From: Tetraselmis striata
Lineage: Eukaryota > Chlorophyta > Chlorodendrophyceae > Chlorodendrales > Chlorodendraceae
DNA length: 64,000 bases
Assembly: GCA_006384855.1 (NCBI GenBank)
Contig: VCJN01001422.1
Coordinates: 62,001-126,000 of the forward strand
Direction of reading: 5' to 3'
Of the stretch, positions 34,741 through 46,050 are shown one piece after another. A program made the position numbers and the translations under genes. Within the stretch, counting starts at the first letter, position 1, and every line of letters begins with the position of its first letter. The notes under the pieces were generated by a model. It worked only from the letters and a program-made list of their open reading frames with translations. It was not told the DNA's origin and searched no databases.

Positions 34741-37700
34741 ATGGGAACCGGGGCGAAGAAGTCCAATAAAGCGGCAGATAAGCCGCCGACCGCCGACCAA
34801 CCGGGCGCCCCCTCGGCGGAGATGTCGGAGGCGGAGGCGGGCGGCGGCAGTGCGATGGCCGCGCCCCAGTTCGCGGCGCTGGGCGTGTCGGCCGCCAGCT
34901 GCGCGGTGCTGGCGCGGCTGGGCTTCTCGGCGCCGACACCGGTGCAGTCGGCGTGTATCCCGCTGTTCCGCGGCAACAAGGACGTCGCGGTGGACGCAGC
35001 CACGGGGTCGGGCAAGACGCTGGCGTTCGTGCTGCCGGTGGTGGACAAGCTGCGCGGGCTGGAGGCGCCGCTGAAGCGGCAGCAGGCGCGGCGCCCACCC
35101 TCCGCGCCCATCACTTTCCGGATGGTCATTCCGGGCATCCGAAGACCACACTGGGCGCGCTCAAAGGGGGGTCAATACATAGAAACATGCAGATTGATGA
35201 TAATAAATGACGACAATTCAGATATTCCGCCTTTGAACAATTGCGTGCAGGTGGGCGCCATCATCGTGTCCCCCACGCGCGAGCTGGCCAAGCAGATCTC
35301 GGACGTGGCGGCGGAGTTCATCGCCACCGTGCCCGGGCTCACCAGCATGCTGCTCGTCGGCGGCAGGTAGAGCGCGCATTCCCCCCCCCCTTCTTCTTGT
35401 TTCCCCTCCGGATGGCACCCTGGGAGAGTGCACCTGAAGCAGTACAAAACATGCTTTACCAGGGCATGTTAGCGTCGATATCCTGCTAGACTATCTGGTA
35501 ACAAGGCATGCCAGGAGCCCCCGCTCCCATCCCTCCTTTCTTTCTTTTTTGTTTGTGTGTGTGGGGGGGGGGGGGGGGGATTCCTCCCCCGGCTGCTTAG
35601 CCAACCCCGCCCGATGCTCCCCACCGCAGCGATCCCTCTCAGGACGTCGCGCGTTTCAAGGCGACAGGAGGCCAGGTGCTGATTGGCACACCCGGCAGGC
35701 TGCACGACATCATGGCGCGCTGCCCAGCGATGGACACCAAGGCGCTGGAGGTGCGGCGGAGCCTAAGGCACGGGGGTTGAATGGGGGCCAGATTGGGATT
35801 AGTGGGGCCATCGAGGGGTGATGCGGCATCGATCCTGCGCTGAGCGGGTCGTCTCCCTCTCCCCCCCCCTCCTTCTTCGGTGGCAGGTGCTGGTGCTGGA
35901 CGAGGCGGACCGGCTGCTGGACATGGGGTTCCAGCGGCAGCTGGACGCCATCATGGCGCGCCTGCCCAAGCAGCGCCGCACGGGGCTCTTCTCCGCGACG
36001 CAGACGGAGGCGGTGGAGGCGCTGTCGCGCGCAGGGCTCCGCAACCCCATGCGCGTGCAGGTCGCGGTGGCCAGCCGGCAGGGCGGCGGCGCTAAGGGCG
36101 GCGGCGGGCAGGTCACGCCCAACTCGCTCAGCATCTACTACCTCACCTGCGAGGCGGACGACAAGCTGGGGCAGCTGGTAGGGACGGGAACCGCCCAGCC
36201 ACCCCTCCCCCTCCCCCTGCTCCCCCCCTTTCTTAAGCACCAGAGGGCAAGCTGGAGGAGCCAGGGACACTGGAGGGGGTGAAGGCGGGGGGGGCATGCA
36301 AGCTCTACCTGCCGTCGACGATCAGCATGCTCGTGAGCCCTGGCGGCGATGAAATCCGCCGCCGCGTCCGGGATCTGCTTGGCCAGCTCGCATGCGCCGG
36401 GGACACCATGAGGGCACCCCACCTGCACATGACAAAAAGGAATTTGATTATTTATGCACACACTGTGTGAGCGCGCCCTGGAAGTGGCGGAGACCGCGTG
36501 TGCGGGAGGCAGGGCAGGAGCTGGGGACTTGCCATGGCAGGGTTGGCGAAGGGCGGTGGGGGGGGGGGGGGCGGGGGCGGGGGGCTGCAGACGGTGCACC
36601 AGGTGGCGCTGCGGTGGCCCCGCTGAACAGCGCAGTGTTTCCACCCGCGGCTGCTCCCGGTTGGGCAGTTGGCGCCGGCGTATCCGCCGCTGTGGCACTC
36701 TTCAACGTGATCCCCAGTGTCAGCCTTTGCTGGAGCTGCGTTGTTTGCCTGCGGCCACTTGCGGCAACTGCTACAATCATGCTCCTTTACGCAAAGGAAG
36801 GGCGCCACACAGAGGGGAGTGTGTGTGTTTGGGGGCCCGCAGAGTGCGTGGAAACGGAGGGGGGGGGGGGGGGGGATGGGGGGAGTTATGTCAGACAACC
36901 CAGCGAGCGGGGGCTCAGAGGGCTGGGGGTAACAAGTCTCACCAGAGACCGGTGCCACCTATGCACCCGTCACGTCAATATTGTCACTTGTGGCCTCCAC
37001 CCCCTCCTTTGCCGCGGCAGGTGCATTTCCTGCAGGCCCACCGCGACGAGAAAGTCATTGTGTACTTCCTCACCTGCGCCGTCGTCGACTTTTACCTGGT
37101 GAGCGCCCCCCCCCCCCCCCCCCCCCCCCCGCCCTTTCCCCCTTCACCTCCCCCCGCCCCTGCCCCTTCTTTGGTATGGCTGCAACTCCCTCCACCACCG
37201 CGGACCCCTCTCGCTCACTCCCCCGTTCCCCTGCCCGCCCTCCCCGCTTCCTCTGCCCCTTCACCTCGTTCCAGGTGGCTCTGGCGGGGCTCAAGGCCGC
37301 CAAGGGGCTGAACATCTACGGGCTGCACGGCCGCATGAAGCAGGCGGTGCGTGAGCGCACGCTGGTGCAGTACGCCGCCGACCCGCGCGGTGAGTGGCCT
37401 GCATGAGCGAGACGGTTGGGGGGGGGGGGGGGGGGGGGAGGGGGGGGGGATGTGGAGGCAAAAGGGGCCAATGGGGGGAGGGGGGGGGGGGGGGTGCAGC
37501 CATGGGAGAGGGTCATCTGCGGAGAGGAGGTGTGGCCGCATCTCCCTTCAAATTATGGCATGGGCAAGACAGATGGACAAGGGAGGGGGGGGGGGGGGGG
37601 GGGCGAAAGGGGCCGGGGGGGGGGGGGGGGGGGCAGCCATGGGAAAGTGTCATCTGCGGAGCGGACGTGTGGGTGCATCTCCCTTTGAACTATGTCCCGC

Positions 37701-38908
37701 TACATTTTAACACTGTCAGTAGGACCCGGTAGGACAGACAGGTAGCGCACGCCGTAGCCCTGGTTGTCTGGTTGTCGCTTTACCCGGGGGAACACGGGTG
37801 ACCGGGCATCTGGGTGTCCGTGAGAGCGCCGGGTGAGACCGGCATGCCGTAGAAGCACAGCCGGCATGTCACCATCTGCATCAGTCCTGCCGTAAGTCAG
37901 ATGGGTCACCTTGACGCGTGCAGCCCCGCTTGCATGCACGCTAAGCCCCCAGCTTGCATACCCGCGCCACTACAGGGCGTGGCGCGCCGTCAGTTGGGGC
38001 ATGTTGGCATAGGGGCCAGAGGCGCCGGGGGCTCCCAGGCGCTGTGAGGCGGTGCCCTCCCCCCCCCTGGCCTGGCCGGCAGCAGCTCTGATCCGCCCCT
38101 CTCCACCCCCCCCCCCCCCCCCCCCCCCACCCCCCCCTCTCTCCCTATCCGCCCGTTGGCACTCCCGCAGGCGTACTGTTTGCGACGGACGTTGCGGCTC
38201 GCGGGCTGGACATTCCGGCGGTGCACTGGATTGTGCAGGTGCGTTGTGGCTGGCGTTTGCATTTGCGTTGGAGTGGGGTTTGGGGCGGGGGTGGGGGGGG
38301 GGGGGGGGGCACCGCATCTGGAGGGAAGGTGACGCGCCCAGTAAGGGAGAAAGGAAGGGAGGTAGGGAGTGTCCAGTGCTGGTGATATAGCGGGGTGCGG
38401 GGGGGGGGGGGGGGGGGGGGGGGACAGAAGTGTGTCGACGTTGGGTACGGTGCCGACTGCACCTTTTGCGCTCGATACTTTCTCGCCAGAACATCGCTCG
38501 CGGCGGTCTCCAAACATACCGAGTAGCTTCGATCATTCATGGCACTTTGCAACAGCATCCTTGACGGTTTAGAGGTACATGAATGGGTAGATACCTGTGC
38601 CTTAGCTTGAAAGGCGACCTCACCTGAACTTCAGCTCCATCCCCTTTTAGATGACCGCCATGCCTGGCAGCCTGCAGTGTTTGTGGCACACGTCCACATC
38701 CGGAATCTTTCTCTGTCTCTCTCGCTCTCTGTCTCTCTGCCTATCTGTCTCTGTCTCTGTATGTCTGTGTGTGTGTCTCTCTCTCTCTCCCCCCCCCCCC
38801 CCCCCCCCCGTCTCTGTCTCTCTCTCTCTCTCTCTCTCTTTCTCCCTCTGTCTCTCTCTCCCTCTCCCTCGCCCTCTCTGTCTCTGTCTCGCTCTCTCCC
38901 TTTCACTC

Positions 38909-38940
<32 letters not shown>

Positions 38941-41900
38941 CCTCGCACACACACACACACCCACACGCCCACACACACACCTGCGTTTCACCACGGCAGA
39001 CTCATTGCTCACGCATCGCGCAGGTGGACCCCCCGCAGGACCCCTCCGCGTTCATCCACCGTGTGGGGCGCACCGCTCGCATGGGGCAAGCCGGCTCCGC
39101 GCTCGCGCTGCTGCTGCCGCACGAGGAGCCCTACGTTGAGTTTCTCCGCCTGCGCAAGGTGACCCCCCCCTCCCCCACCCCCCCCCCCCCCCCCCCCCAG
39201 CCTTGCCTCCTTTCGCACCGCTACCCATTTCCCCACTTGCCCACCACTGCCCAAATCAAGTCAGCGCCCACAAAGAGATGATGATCAGCAGCTGCCTTGA
39301 ACTACCGCGGTAATGTACAGGTGCCGGTCCACCTATGAGAACCCTTTGTATGAGCTATGGGGGGTGACATGCTGCCTGCCGGAGTATTCGCTATAGGTTT
39401 GTCCATATTTGCCTTCCGACAGGTATGGTGGGCTCTTATTTTCACATCGTTCTTGTTACTACCACTGCGCTAGCACGCGCACTCTGGACCGCAAATGTTA
39501 TACTTTCGTAACAAAAGAAGCGAGCCTCCGGGAAGTGAGCCTCCGCGACAACGCCGTCCCTACAACCTCCCCCTCCCCCCTCCTACCCCGTGAACAGTTA
39601 CATGCCAACATCAAAGGGTAGGAGATCAACCAGACGCTGCCATGCATTAAAAGCCGCATCTGGTCGCGCCAATAATTGGCATTGGTAACCGAAGAAGGGG
39701 AGGGAAGAACTGTATGGTGATTTGATTGTTTTGTGTGTGGCCACGCTCGTCGATGATCGGATGGCGTTGATCACCGATGAGAGTGCGAATGTTGGGAGAG
39801 CAATTATTAGCAGCTAGCCGATTTGCTGTGTCGAGAGTTGCAGCGGGCCCGCAGCTATGTCATATTGTGTTTCATTAGCCTGGAGAACTGGAGGGGTGAT
39901 CCTCACCATCCTGGCCAAAACAAATTGCCGTGAACCTGTCCTGTCGTGAAGCGTTTCTCATTCCATTGCCATCCTCTCAACACCCCCCCCCCCCCCACAC
40001 ACACACACACCGATCCCCTGCTTTTTCCCCTCTTCTAATTTTCCTGGCAGGAGATTGAATATTAATGCGGTCTTAGACAAACGCCGCGCTCCTGCCCTTG
40101 CGTGTGGTGCCACCCTGCCGCAATGCAGATTCCGCTGACTCAGATGGAGCCAGCCGAGGACGCGCCAAAGGACCTCCTCCAGGCACGCCTCTCTCCCCCC
40201 CCCCCCCCCCTTCCCCCCTCCTCTCTCTCCCACAGCAACCTGCCTTACGCCCCCTCCCCTTATGTTTCTGTGCGCTATAGAGTGCTGTCGCTTGTTGCAC
40301 ATGTATTGACTATGAGTAGTCTTCAGTACCTGCACCATTGTCTCTCAATATAATTAGGTTTCGTCGTGCCGTATGAGTACTATGTGCGGGTACCTGTACC
40401 GGTTAGAGCAATACTCCACATCGTAGCTGCCTACGGGCCTGCTACCAGGTACGGGTACTCATTCTTATTTTATCCACCTACTCTGTGCCCTGCCCAGCGC
40501 CACATCCCATCCAACGCCTCGTCACGTTAAGGCTTTGAGGCCCAATACCTACCAGCCACAAGCGCTAGCTAGTGGTAGCCCTTCTCAAACGTTGCTGGCT
40601 GCACGCAATGCGCTGGCCCCCGGCATTCTGTGATTTACGGCTTCGAGACCCTATATAGACCCTAAGCGCTGTGTCCTTCAACCTCAGTGTCAACCTGGAA
40701 CCCAAAGGGCGGCCTTCCCCCAAGTAATGGCCGCCCTTCCGTACACCTTACCACATAGCAGAAAGCAGTACACTGACTATGCTCGGAGTTCTCTAGACTG
40801 GGAGTACGCAACAGGGGCCCATGATGCTTAGACTCTGTACCCAAGAACTATATGGCGCATTTAGCCCCGCCGGGTACCCAGGTACGTTGCTGGCGCCCCT
40901 GCAGGAGGTTCTGCGGCGCGCGGAGACGGACCGCGACGTGATGGAGAAGGGCACGCGCGGCTTTGTGTCGTACGTGCGCGGCTACAAAGAGCACCAGTGC
41001 CGCTTCATCTTCCGCTTTGCGGAGCTCCACCTCGGCCGCCTTGCCGCCGCGTTTGCGCTGCTGCAGCTGCCCAAGATGAAGGAGGCGCGCTCCCCCCCCC
41101 CCCCCCCCCCCCCCTTCCCCACTGTTCCTTCTTGTGTCACCATTAATCCCCCCCCCCCCCCCCACCCCCCCCCCATGCGCCCATTAAGTATCCGACGCCA
41201 TAGCGCTTGTGGACCAGTTCAGGGCTGCCCGCGGCGATGTATCAATTATTGGTTATGGCCTATGAATAGCCAAGGAGGTGGAAAGGGGGGGGCGTGACGC
41301 AACTATCTGTGAATCCGATACAGCACGGTTTCGGAGCACTCAATGCGATTTCAGTGCGGAGCACTTTATGCTCCGAAACCACATGGCGTTGTTGCTGCAG
41401 CGGTCCGCAAGCAAGACTTTGTAGTGTTAAACTTTACACTCAGAAGACGGTGACCTAATGTGATATGCTAGCGGCGGAACAGCGGCGTGCCACTTTAAAA
41501 CCAGTTTCGCCGTGTCATCGTCTTCTCACCCCAACACAACCGTAACGCATTATTGGAGTGTGAGAAGCCATATTGTGTTAGACAGAAGGAGGCAGCCGCA
41601 GCACCTGCGACTGCGCATGGTTTTGGAGCGGTTTCTCCGGTTTTTGAAGGGCCTGCTCCGAAACCACACTGACAAACATCCCAACACACTGCTGCAATGG
41701 GCTCCCAAAAACCACACATCACAAAATATTGCTTTTTTGCATTCATCATTGGTTCATCTGCGCCTCTCGGAGCTAGGATTGAAATCCTTGCCGCCGCGCG
41801 TTCTTTTTGCGGACTGCCGGTTTGTCACACTGGCGGCAGATGCACCAACACCTTTAACCTCTTACCTCTGTGCGCATGCACACCGATGTGAGCATAGTTT

Positions 41901-43986
41901 GGTGTGCACGTCACTGTGACGCCGGATGCCCCGCCCCCTCCCCCCCCCATCCCTTTACGCCTCGACTCTGACGGCCGGTGCTCCCCTGCGGATGGACATT
42001 CCCACGCCACAGATCAAAAGGTGCAAGTGGCTGGCGGACTTCCAGCCGAGCGCGGTGGAACCCGCCAGCGTGCCGGTATACCCCCAATCCCCTTAATCAC
42101 CTCGCCCATTCCACTCCCTGTGGGCTTATTTGCGGCTTTCCGCGATGGCGCAATCGCGGAACATTTACTGATGGCCAACGGCGCAAACCTCAATAATGTA
42201 TACAACACACCGTGACAGCGTATACCAGTGCGTCAGTGTGTGGGGCCTTACCTCAAGCCACCAATGGACAATTAGCCAGCCAAATGTCGCAATTCATAAA
42301 AGTGCGCTCATTGGAGTGTAGTCTTTTATGCTTTTACTACTCTGAGGCTTGAACCCTGGGCCTTAAAAGTGTCCTGAATCCGCCTCCGCGCCGCCCGACA
42401 TACTCCAGCAGAGTGAAGCTGGCTCGGAACAACAAGAACATGCATGCTTATTAGGGTTTTGTAGGGTTTTAGGGCTCCTCTGTGCTCCACCGCAAGCCCC
42501 GGCCGGTCCTTCGACGCGCTGACTGCCCCCGCGCCTGCCCGCCCGCCCGCCCGCCCGCCTCGCAGTACAAGGACAAGGCGCGCGAGAAGCAGCGGCGCAA
42601 GCTGACGGCGGCGCGCGAGGCGGAGAGGGCGGCGGCGCCCGCGCGGCCAAAACCGGCTGCGGCCGCCAGCGCCGGAAAGGAGGGGCGGCCGCAGGCGCCG
42701 GGAGACGCCAAGGTAACCCCTCCCTAGCCCTAATCCCTTCATTTAGGGTTTTCAGCTACAAGTGCAAGAGGTTTGAACCCCAAAACCTAACCCTCATGTA
42801 CCCTAACCTAATATTGGCCCCAGTTATTTGTTACCCATACACGTTGCCTCAACCCTAAGCCTCGTCATTTAATTCTGTTCGTATGTACCGACGTGCAGCG
42901 TAAATAATACCGTTCTAGGGTTATTTGGGTGGAGTAGGGTATTTAGGGTGACGCGACACGTTGTTATGATGCCACCTCTGGGTGGTAGAGAGCGGCGTGT
43001 CAAACCCCACCCTGATATCTTTGCCTCCCCTTGTCCGCGGCGGGTTTGTTTGTGGCGATGTGTATTGAGGCGGCGCGTGCGTGGGCTGCTGCTATATTCA
43101 TCAGGGGGCGCCGCGCGTGACGGCGGAGAAGCGGCGCCTGCGGGAGCAGCGCCTCGAGCTGGACGAGCTGAACGACGAATACAGCCTGCTGCGCAAGCTC
43201 AAAAAGGGGAAGATCTCCGAGGTGATGCTGCGGCAGAGCAACTGACCTGGGAGTAACTGACTCAGCGCATGCATCCATGCTTTGTACACACACGTGAACT
43301 TATCAAACCCACATGAGCGCTATGCATGGGTGAAAGTATGGCTTACACACACATACACGCGCACGTGTGCGGGTGTGCATGCGGGTGTCGATGTGCCGGT
43401 GAGGCTAATACCGTGATACAAGCCTGACATTGGGGCTGCGTGCGACATACAGTAGGAACAATGGCCGTGATGTTTCCGCCGCCGTTTATTCGTCCATCTT
43501 CGAATTAACGACCATGTATACTATCATAGCTTGTTATTCCTTCCCTGCGTTCCTAGTTCCTCGCCCGCGCCCGTATGTACACCCGCAACCGTGCCGTTGA
43601 TGGGTGCACCACACGAAATGGCTATGTATAGGAGGAGTGTAATGGCACGCTGAGTGTTGGTTCATATGATACGTTTCGTTTGTGTCGTGAAGGCCGTGAC
43701 GTCTGACAAAGCTGGCAGGCTGTCTGGGGGGCATTTTTGATGGCAGAGGGCCCAGTTCCGGGGCTGGGCTGGGCTGAGCTGAGCCGACCTGGCTGGGAGT
43801 CGGGCTGACACCCGCCTGTGTGGGATGCGCCAGCACGAGTTTGACGTTGCGACAGGGCTGAGCGACGAGGAGGACGCGGGCGGCGCCAGGGCGGGCGGCG
43901 CCAAGCACCACGCGCCGCTGCAGGCGCTCGGCCTCGGCGTGAAGAAGTCCAAGAGAGCCAAGCGGGGCCGCGGCGGGAAGCCGTGA
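34741..43986 (+). CDS. DDX55: DEAD-box ATP-dependent RNA helicase, DDX55/Spb4 type, 14 exons
   Basis: Exons: 34741-35085, 35251-35366, 35630-35750, 35887-36177, 37021-37098, 37275-37389, 38171-38238, 39024-39158, 40129-40182, 40905-41084, 42013-42075, 42566-42712, 43105-43221 and 43834-43986. They give 660 residues with all phases consistent. Motifs in order: Q motif (F..LG.......[10 protein letters not shown]), I AATGSGKT, Ia PTRELA, Ib [28 protein letters not shown] and [12 protein letters not shown]. The C-terminus matches Spb4/DDX55: [17 protein letters not shown], a [12 protein letters not shown] block, [17 protein letters not shown] and a basic tail. In yeast and animals this nucleolar protein acts in 60S pre-ribosome (27S rRNA) processing. 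Introns 1, 9 and 10 appear to be GC-AG. The last exon is chosen over read-through to TGA at 43243 because HEFDVATG fits the family. Confidence 0.92.
36294..36432 (-). pseudogene. Inverted pseudo-copy of helicase exon 2 inside intron 4
   Basis: The minus strand reads GTGCAG|GTGGGGTGCCC..., then [16 protein letters not shown] and a CGGCAG|GTAGAGC border. This parallels exon 2 at 35251-35366 ([16 protein letters not shown]) and both its splice borders. The exon-equivalent is 36309-36422, 114 bases against 116. By eye most positions match, with several substitutions and small indels, so it is a diverged duplicate, not an assembly echo. It cannot encode the motif Ia exon in frame and is antisense to the gene. 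Confidence 0.8.
37106..37130. repeat. C25 homopolymer just after a 5' splice site
   Basis: Begins seven bases into intron 5 of the helicase gene (donor GTGAGC at 37099). Confidence 0.9.
37418..37633. repeat. Imperfect duplication with several G runs, intron 6
   Basis: Four or more G runs of 12-21 bases, interspersed with GCAGCCATGGGA and GTCATCTGCGGAG. Those words occur around both 37497 and 37633, followed by GTGTGG and GCATCTCCCTT. This indicates a local tandem duplication of about 140 bases containing the G runs. Confidence 0.7.
38399..38423. repeat. G25 homopolymer in intron 7 of the helicase gene
   Basis: Uninterrupted G run. A C23 run (38106-38128) lies in the preceding intron, close to its 3' splice site. 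Confidence 0.9.
38706..38975. repeat. Pyrimidine-rich (CT)n microsatellite in intron 7
   Basis: About 250 bases of TCTCTC/TCTGTC repeats with an internal C run, ending in (CA)n. It sits immediately upstream of exon 8, where it would act as an extreme polypyrimidine tract. The long Ser/Leu ORFs over it are artefacts. Confidence 0.9.
41092..41175. repeat. C23 and further C runs after exon 10
   Basis: Begins seven bases after the apparent GC donor at 41085. A second C-rich block follows at about 41149-41175. Confidence 0.85.
41327..41665. mobile_element. MITE-like inverted repeats in intron 10
   Basis: GGTTTCGGAGCA (41327-41338) pairs perfectly with TGCTCCGAAACC (41369-41380). Related words recur at about 41620-41665 (GGTTTTGGAGC and GCTCCGAAACCACA). 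Repeated inverted GGTTTCGGAGC/GCTCCGAAACC termini suggest one or two small non-autonomous elements. Exact ends and target-site duplication were not resolved. Confidence 0.45.
42450..42955. repeat. Degenerate telomere-like motifs in introns 11-12
   Basis: Scattered TTAGGG, TTTAGGG and CCCTAA words in both orientations: near 42452-42475, 42720-42765, 42785-42815 and 42915-42955. They interrupt a short coding exon (42566-42712). This resembles plant-type telomere sequence but is not a clean array. Confidence 0.5.
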
Positions 43987-44341
43987 GCCGCACGAGCCGG
44001 CACCAGCCGGGGCGCCGCGGCGCGTTAGCGAGGGCCGGCGGCAACCGGTCCATGCCGGCAGGCGGGTGGCCGTGCCCGCAGTGTGAGATTGGCTACCGTG
44101 TTGACAATATGTAATCAATCAGTACCCTGCCGCCGCCTCTTGTGGATGGCTCTCCCGACAGCGCCATCCGCGAGGGGCGGGCCTCGCCACGCTCCCAGTG
44201 CGAACTCTGCTGGGCCAGGTGGCCAAGCCGTGCCGTGCCGAGCCGCCATTCGCACGTAAAGACGATGGCGGTGTTTACATATTCCTTGGCAGGGAATGAG
44301 GGATCAGCGGATGACCGCACGAGCGAGCGCTACAGGGGCGC

Positions 44342-44361
44342 GGGGGGGGGGGGGGGGGGGG
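44342..44361. repeat. G20 homopolymer
   Basis: Uninterrupted G run in the intergenic region downstream of the helicase gene. Confidence 0.9.
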
Positions 44362-44578
44362 ACCCGAGCAGTGGGTCGAAGCCGCACCTAGAGGATAAAC
44401 AAACCAGTGTCCGCCAGGAGCTCTAAGGTGACAGTGCGCGGAGCCGGAGACAAGCCGTGACACCAATGCTAGAGAATCGAGGGGCGGCTCAGGGCTGCTG
44501 GAAGGAGAAGGGGTTGGGCAGCATAGGGTGCAGGCCGTTAGGTTGAGCCGTAATAACACGATGTGCGTCGCCCCGTAT

Positions 44579-44672
44579 TGGTTAGAGATGGAAGGCACTC
44601 AGAGCAACTCAGTCTGGGCTATAGCGAGCAGAAGTCTAGCCCGTTGCACCAATTTTCAGTTTAGATTTCAAT
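44579..44672 (+). repeat. LTR-like repeat, partial copy C
   Basis: Matches the 3' end of the repeat at 47268-48060: TTAGAGATGG...AGCAACTCAGTCT.GGC...AGCAG...CTAGC.CGTTG...CAATTTTCAG. More diverged than the other two copies. Confidence 0.6.
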
Positions 44673-44744
44673 AGCAGATAGGGGTGGCAAGAGAAGATTT
44701 GCATCGAATCTGCGTTTACTCGGTCTCGCCCTCGGGGGTCCGCC

Positions 44745-45539
44745 TCAAGCGGCTACCATCCCTTTGGCGACCTGCCCCAGCACCCGCTTGTTCCGCATGC
44801 GAGCGCTCGCGAGGCGGCGGGGCAGGATGCCCTGGGGGTCGAAACCCATCACCTCGGCGGGGGTGGTCGCTTGCAGCACGCTAAGGGGCGCCGCCCGATG
44901 CGCACGCCGCCCTCGATGGACACGCTCACCCCCAGCCAGAGCGCTAGGACCTCGTGTCCATGCACATTGCCGCCCCCCACGTCCATGCATCGCGTCAGCA
45001 TCCTTTTGAAGTTGTTCCAGTCCTGCACGGTTCGGTCGGTGCATGCCGCGGATCAAGGGGGGGGAGGGAGGGGGGGGGGGGAAGAGACTTATATGTACCT
45101 TGTGCCCACATGGTGCACCGCCTCCGCACGCCTGGCGTGGCCCCGTCGCTCACCCAGTGCGGCGCCGCATGGTAGTCCACTCCAAGGAACGTCCCGGTCC
45201 AGTACGCCATCGCGAGGAACACGCCCTGCGGCGTGTCGACGCCCGGCTTGGCTCGCACTTGCCCACTTCCTCTTTTCATGTCCCGGCACCGCTTGCCCAT
45301 GCATGGGCTGAAAGCAATCGCAACGGATCCGCGCATGTTCGGGCAGCCGTATTTATAGCCATATATCCGGTACACGGGCAGCCGAGTATCGATACGAGTA
45401 CAACGAGCATGGGCGGTGTGGTTATGCCCAAAGTCGACGTGCGCCTGGGCACAAATCCTCCAATCGCCTGCCGCCAGCTTCAACAGCGCCTGGACAGCCA
45501 CAGCCCCTCCCCACCCCCCCCCCCCCCCCCCCAACCCCA

Positions 45540-45572
<33 letters not shown>

Positions 45573-46050
45573 TAGGGGCGCCCACCTGGCATTCAGAGGG
45601 CTGCACGCTGCGCACTTCAATTAATGGACCCTATGCGGATTCGCGCAGCCGGGCCGTAACACAGTTGGCATGTGTAGCGTCAGCGACAAAGCAGGAACAA
45701 AGTTTTCAAATTCCAATTTCAAGGGGCGCCCATGCGTGAGGCTCATCCCACCGTCTCCTCCTTTCCACAGCTGACACCCACCTGCCCGTAAGGCCGCAAC
45801 TCCGCTGTCCCCGGTGATCACCATGCACCGCGCCTCCTCCTCGGTCACGTCGGCTGGCACGCTCTATTATTGCTCCACACAATCTTACACAGCATTGGGC
45901 TGGCGCATTCCCTTCCGTTGCCAGGGCGAACGGGCATGCTGTATATCTTGATGGCGCCCATGCCAGCGTGCATCTGCGGATCAGCATGCGTCTCATCAGT
46001 GCGGCATGCTGCCACGCGGGGTGGTGGTAACATTCCGTCCCCCGCCGAGT
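44745..46050 (-). CDS. Unrecognised multi-exon gene or gene remnant
   Basis: Several minus-strand stretches look coding and are bordered by splice-like sites. In order they are MHAGMGAIKIYSMPVRPGNG (about 45990-45890); DVTEEEARCMVITGDSGVAA, ending at a GTGGGT donor (about 45856-45790); LLKLAAGDWRICAQAHVDFG (about 45495-45430); VDTPQGVFLAMAYWTGTFLG, ending in APHW before GTGAGC (about 45300-45150); DWNNFKRMLTRCMDVGGGNV (about 45025-44935); and GILPRRLASARMRNKRVLGQ, ending at a TGA near 44745. Exon joins were not all resolved in phase. No family was recognised, and a repeat-borne gene is possible because LTR-like repeats lie on both sides. Confidence 0.4.

Noticed and set aside
38145..39281. 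Several ORFs of Ser/Leu, Pro or Arg/Glu repeats
   Set aside because: Translations of the CT microsatellite and C/G runs in helicase introns.
43222..43245. Helicase ending at the TGA after [11 protein letters not shown]
   Set aside because: A GTGATG donor here and the exon at 43834 restore the family's KIS..EFD.ATG sequence and basic tail, so splicing is preferred.
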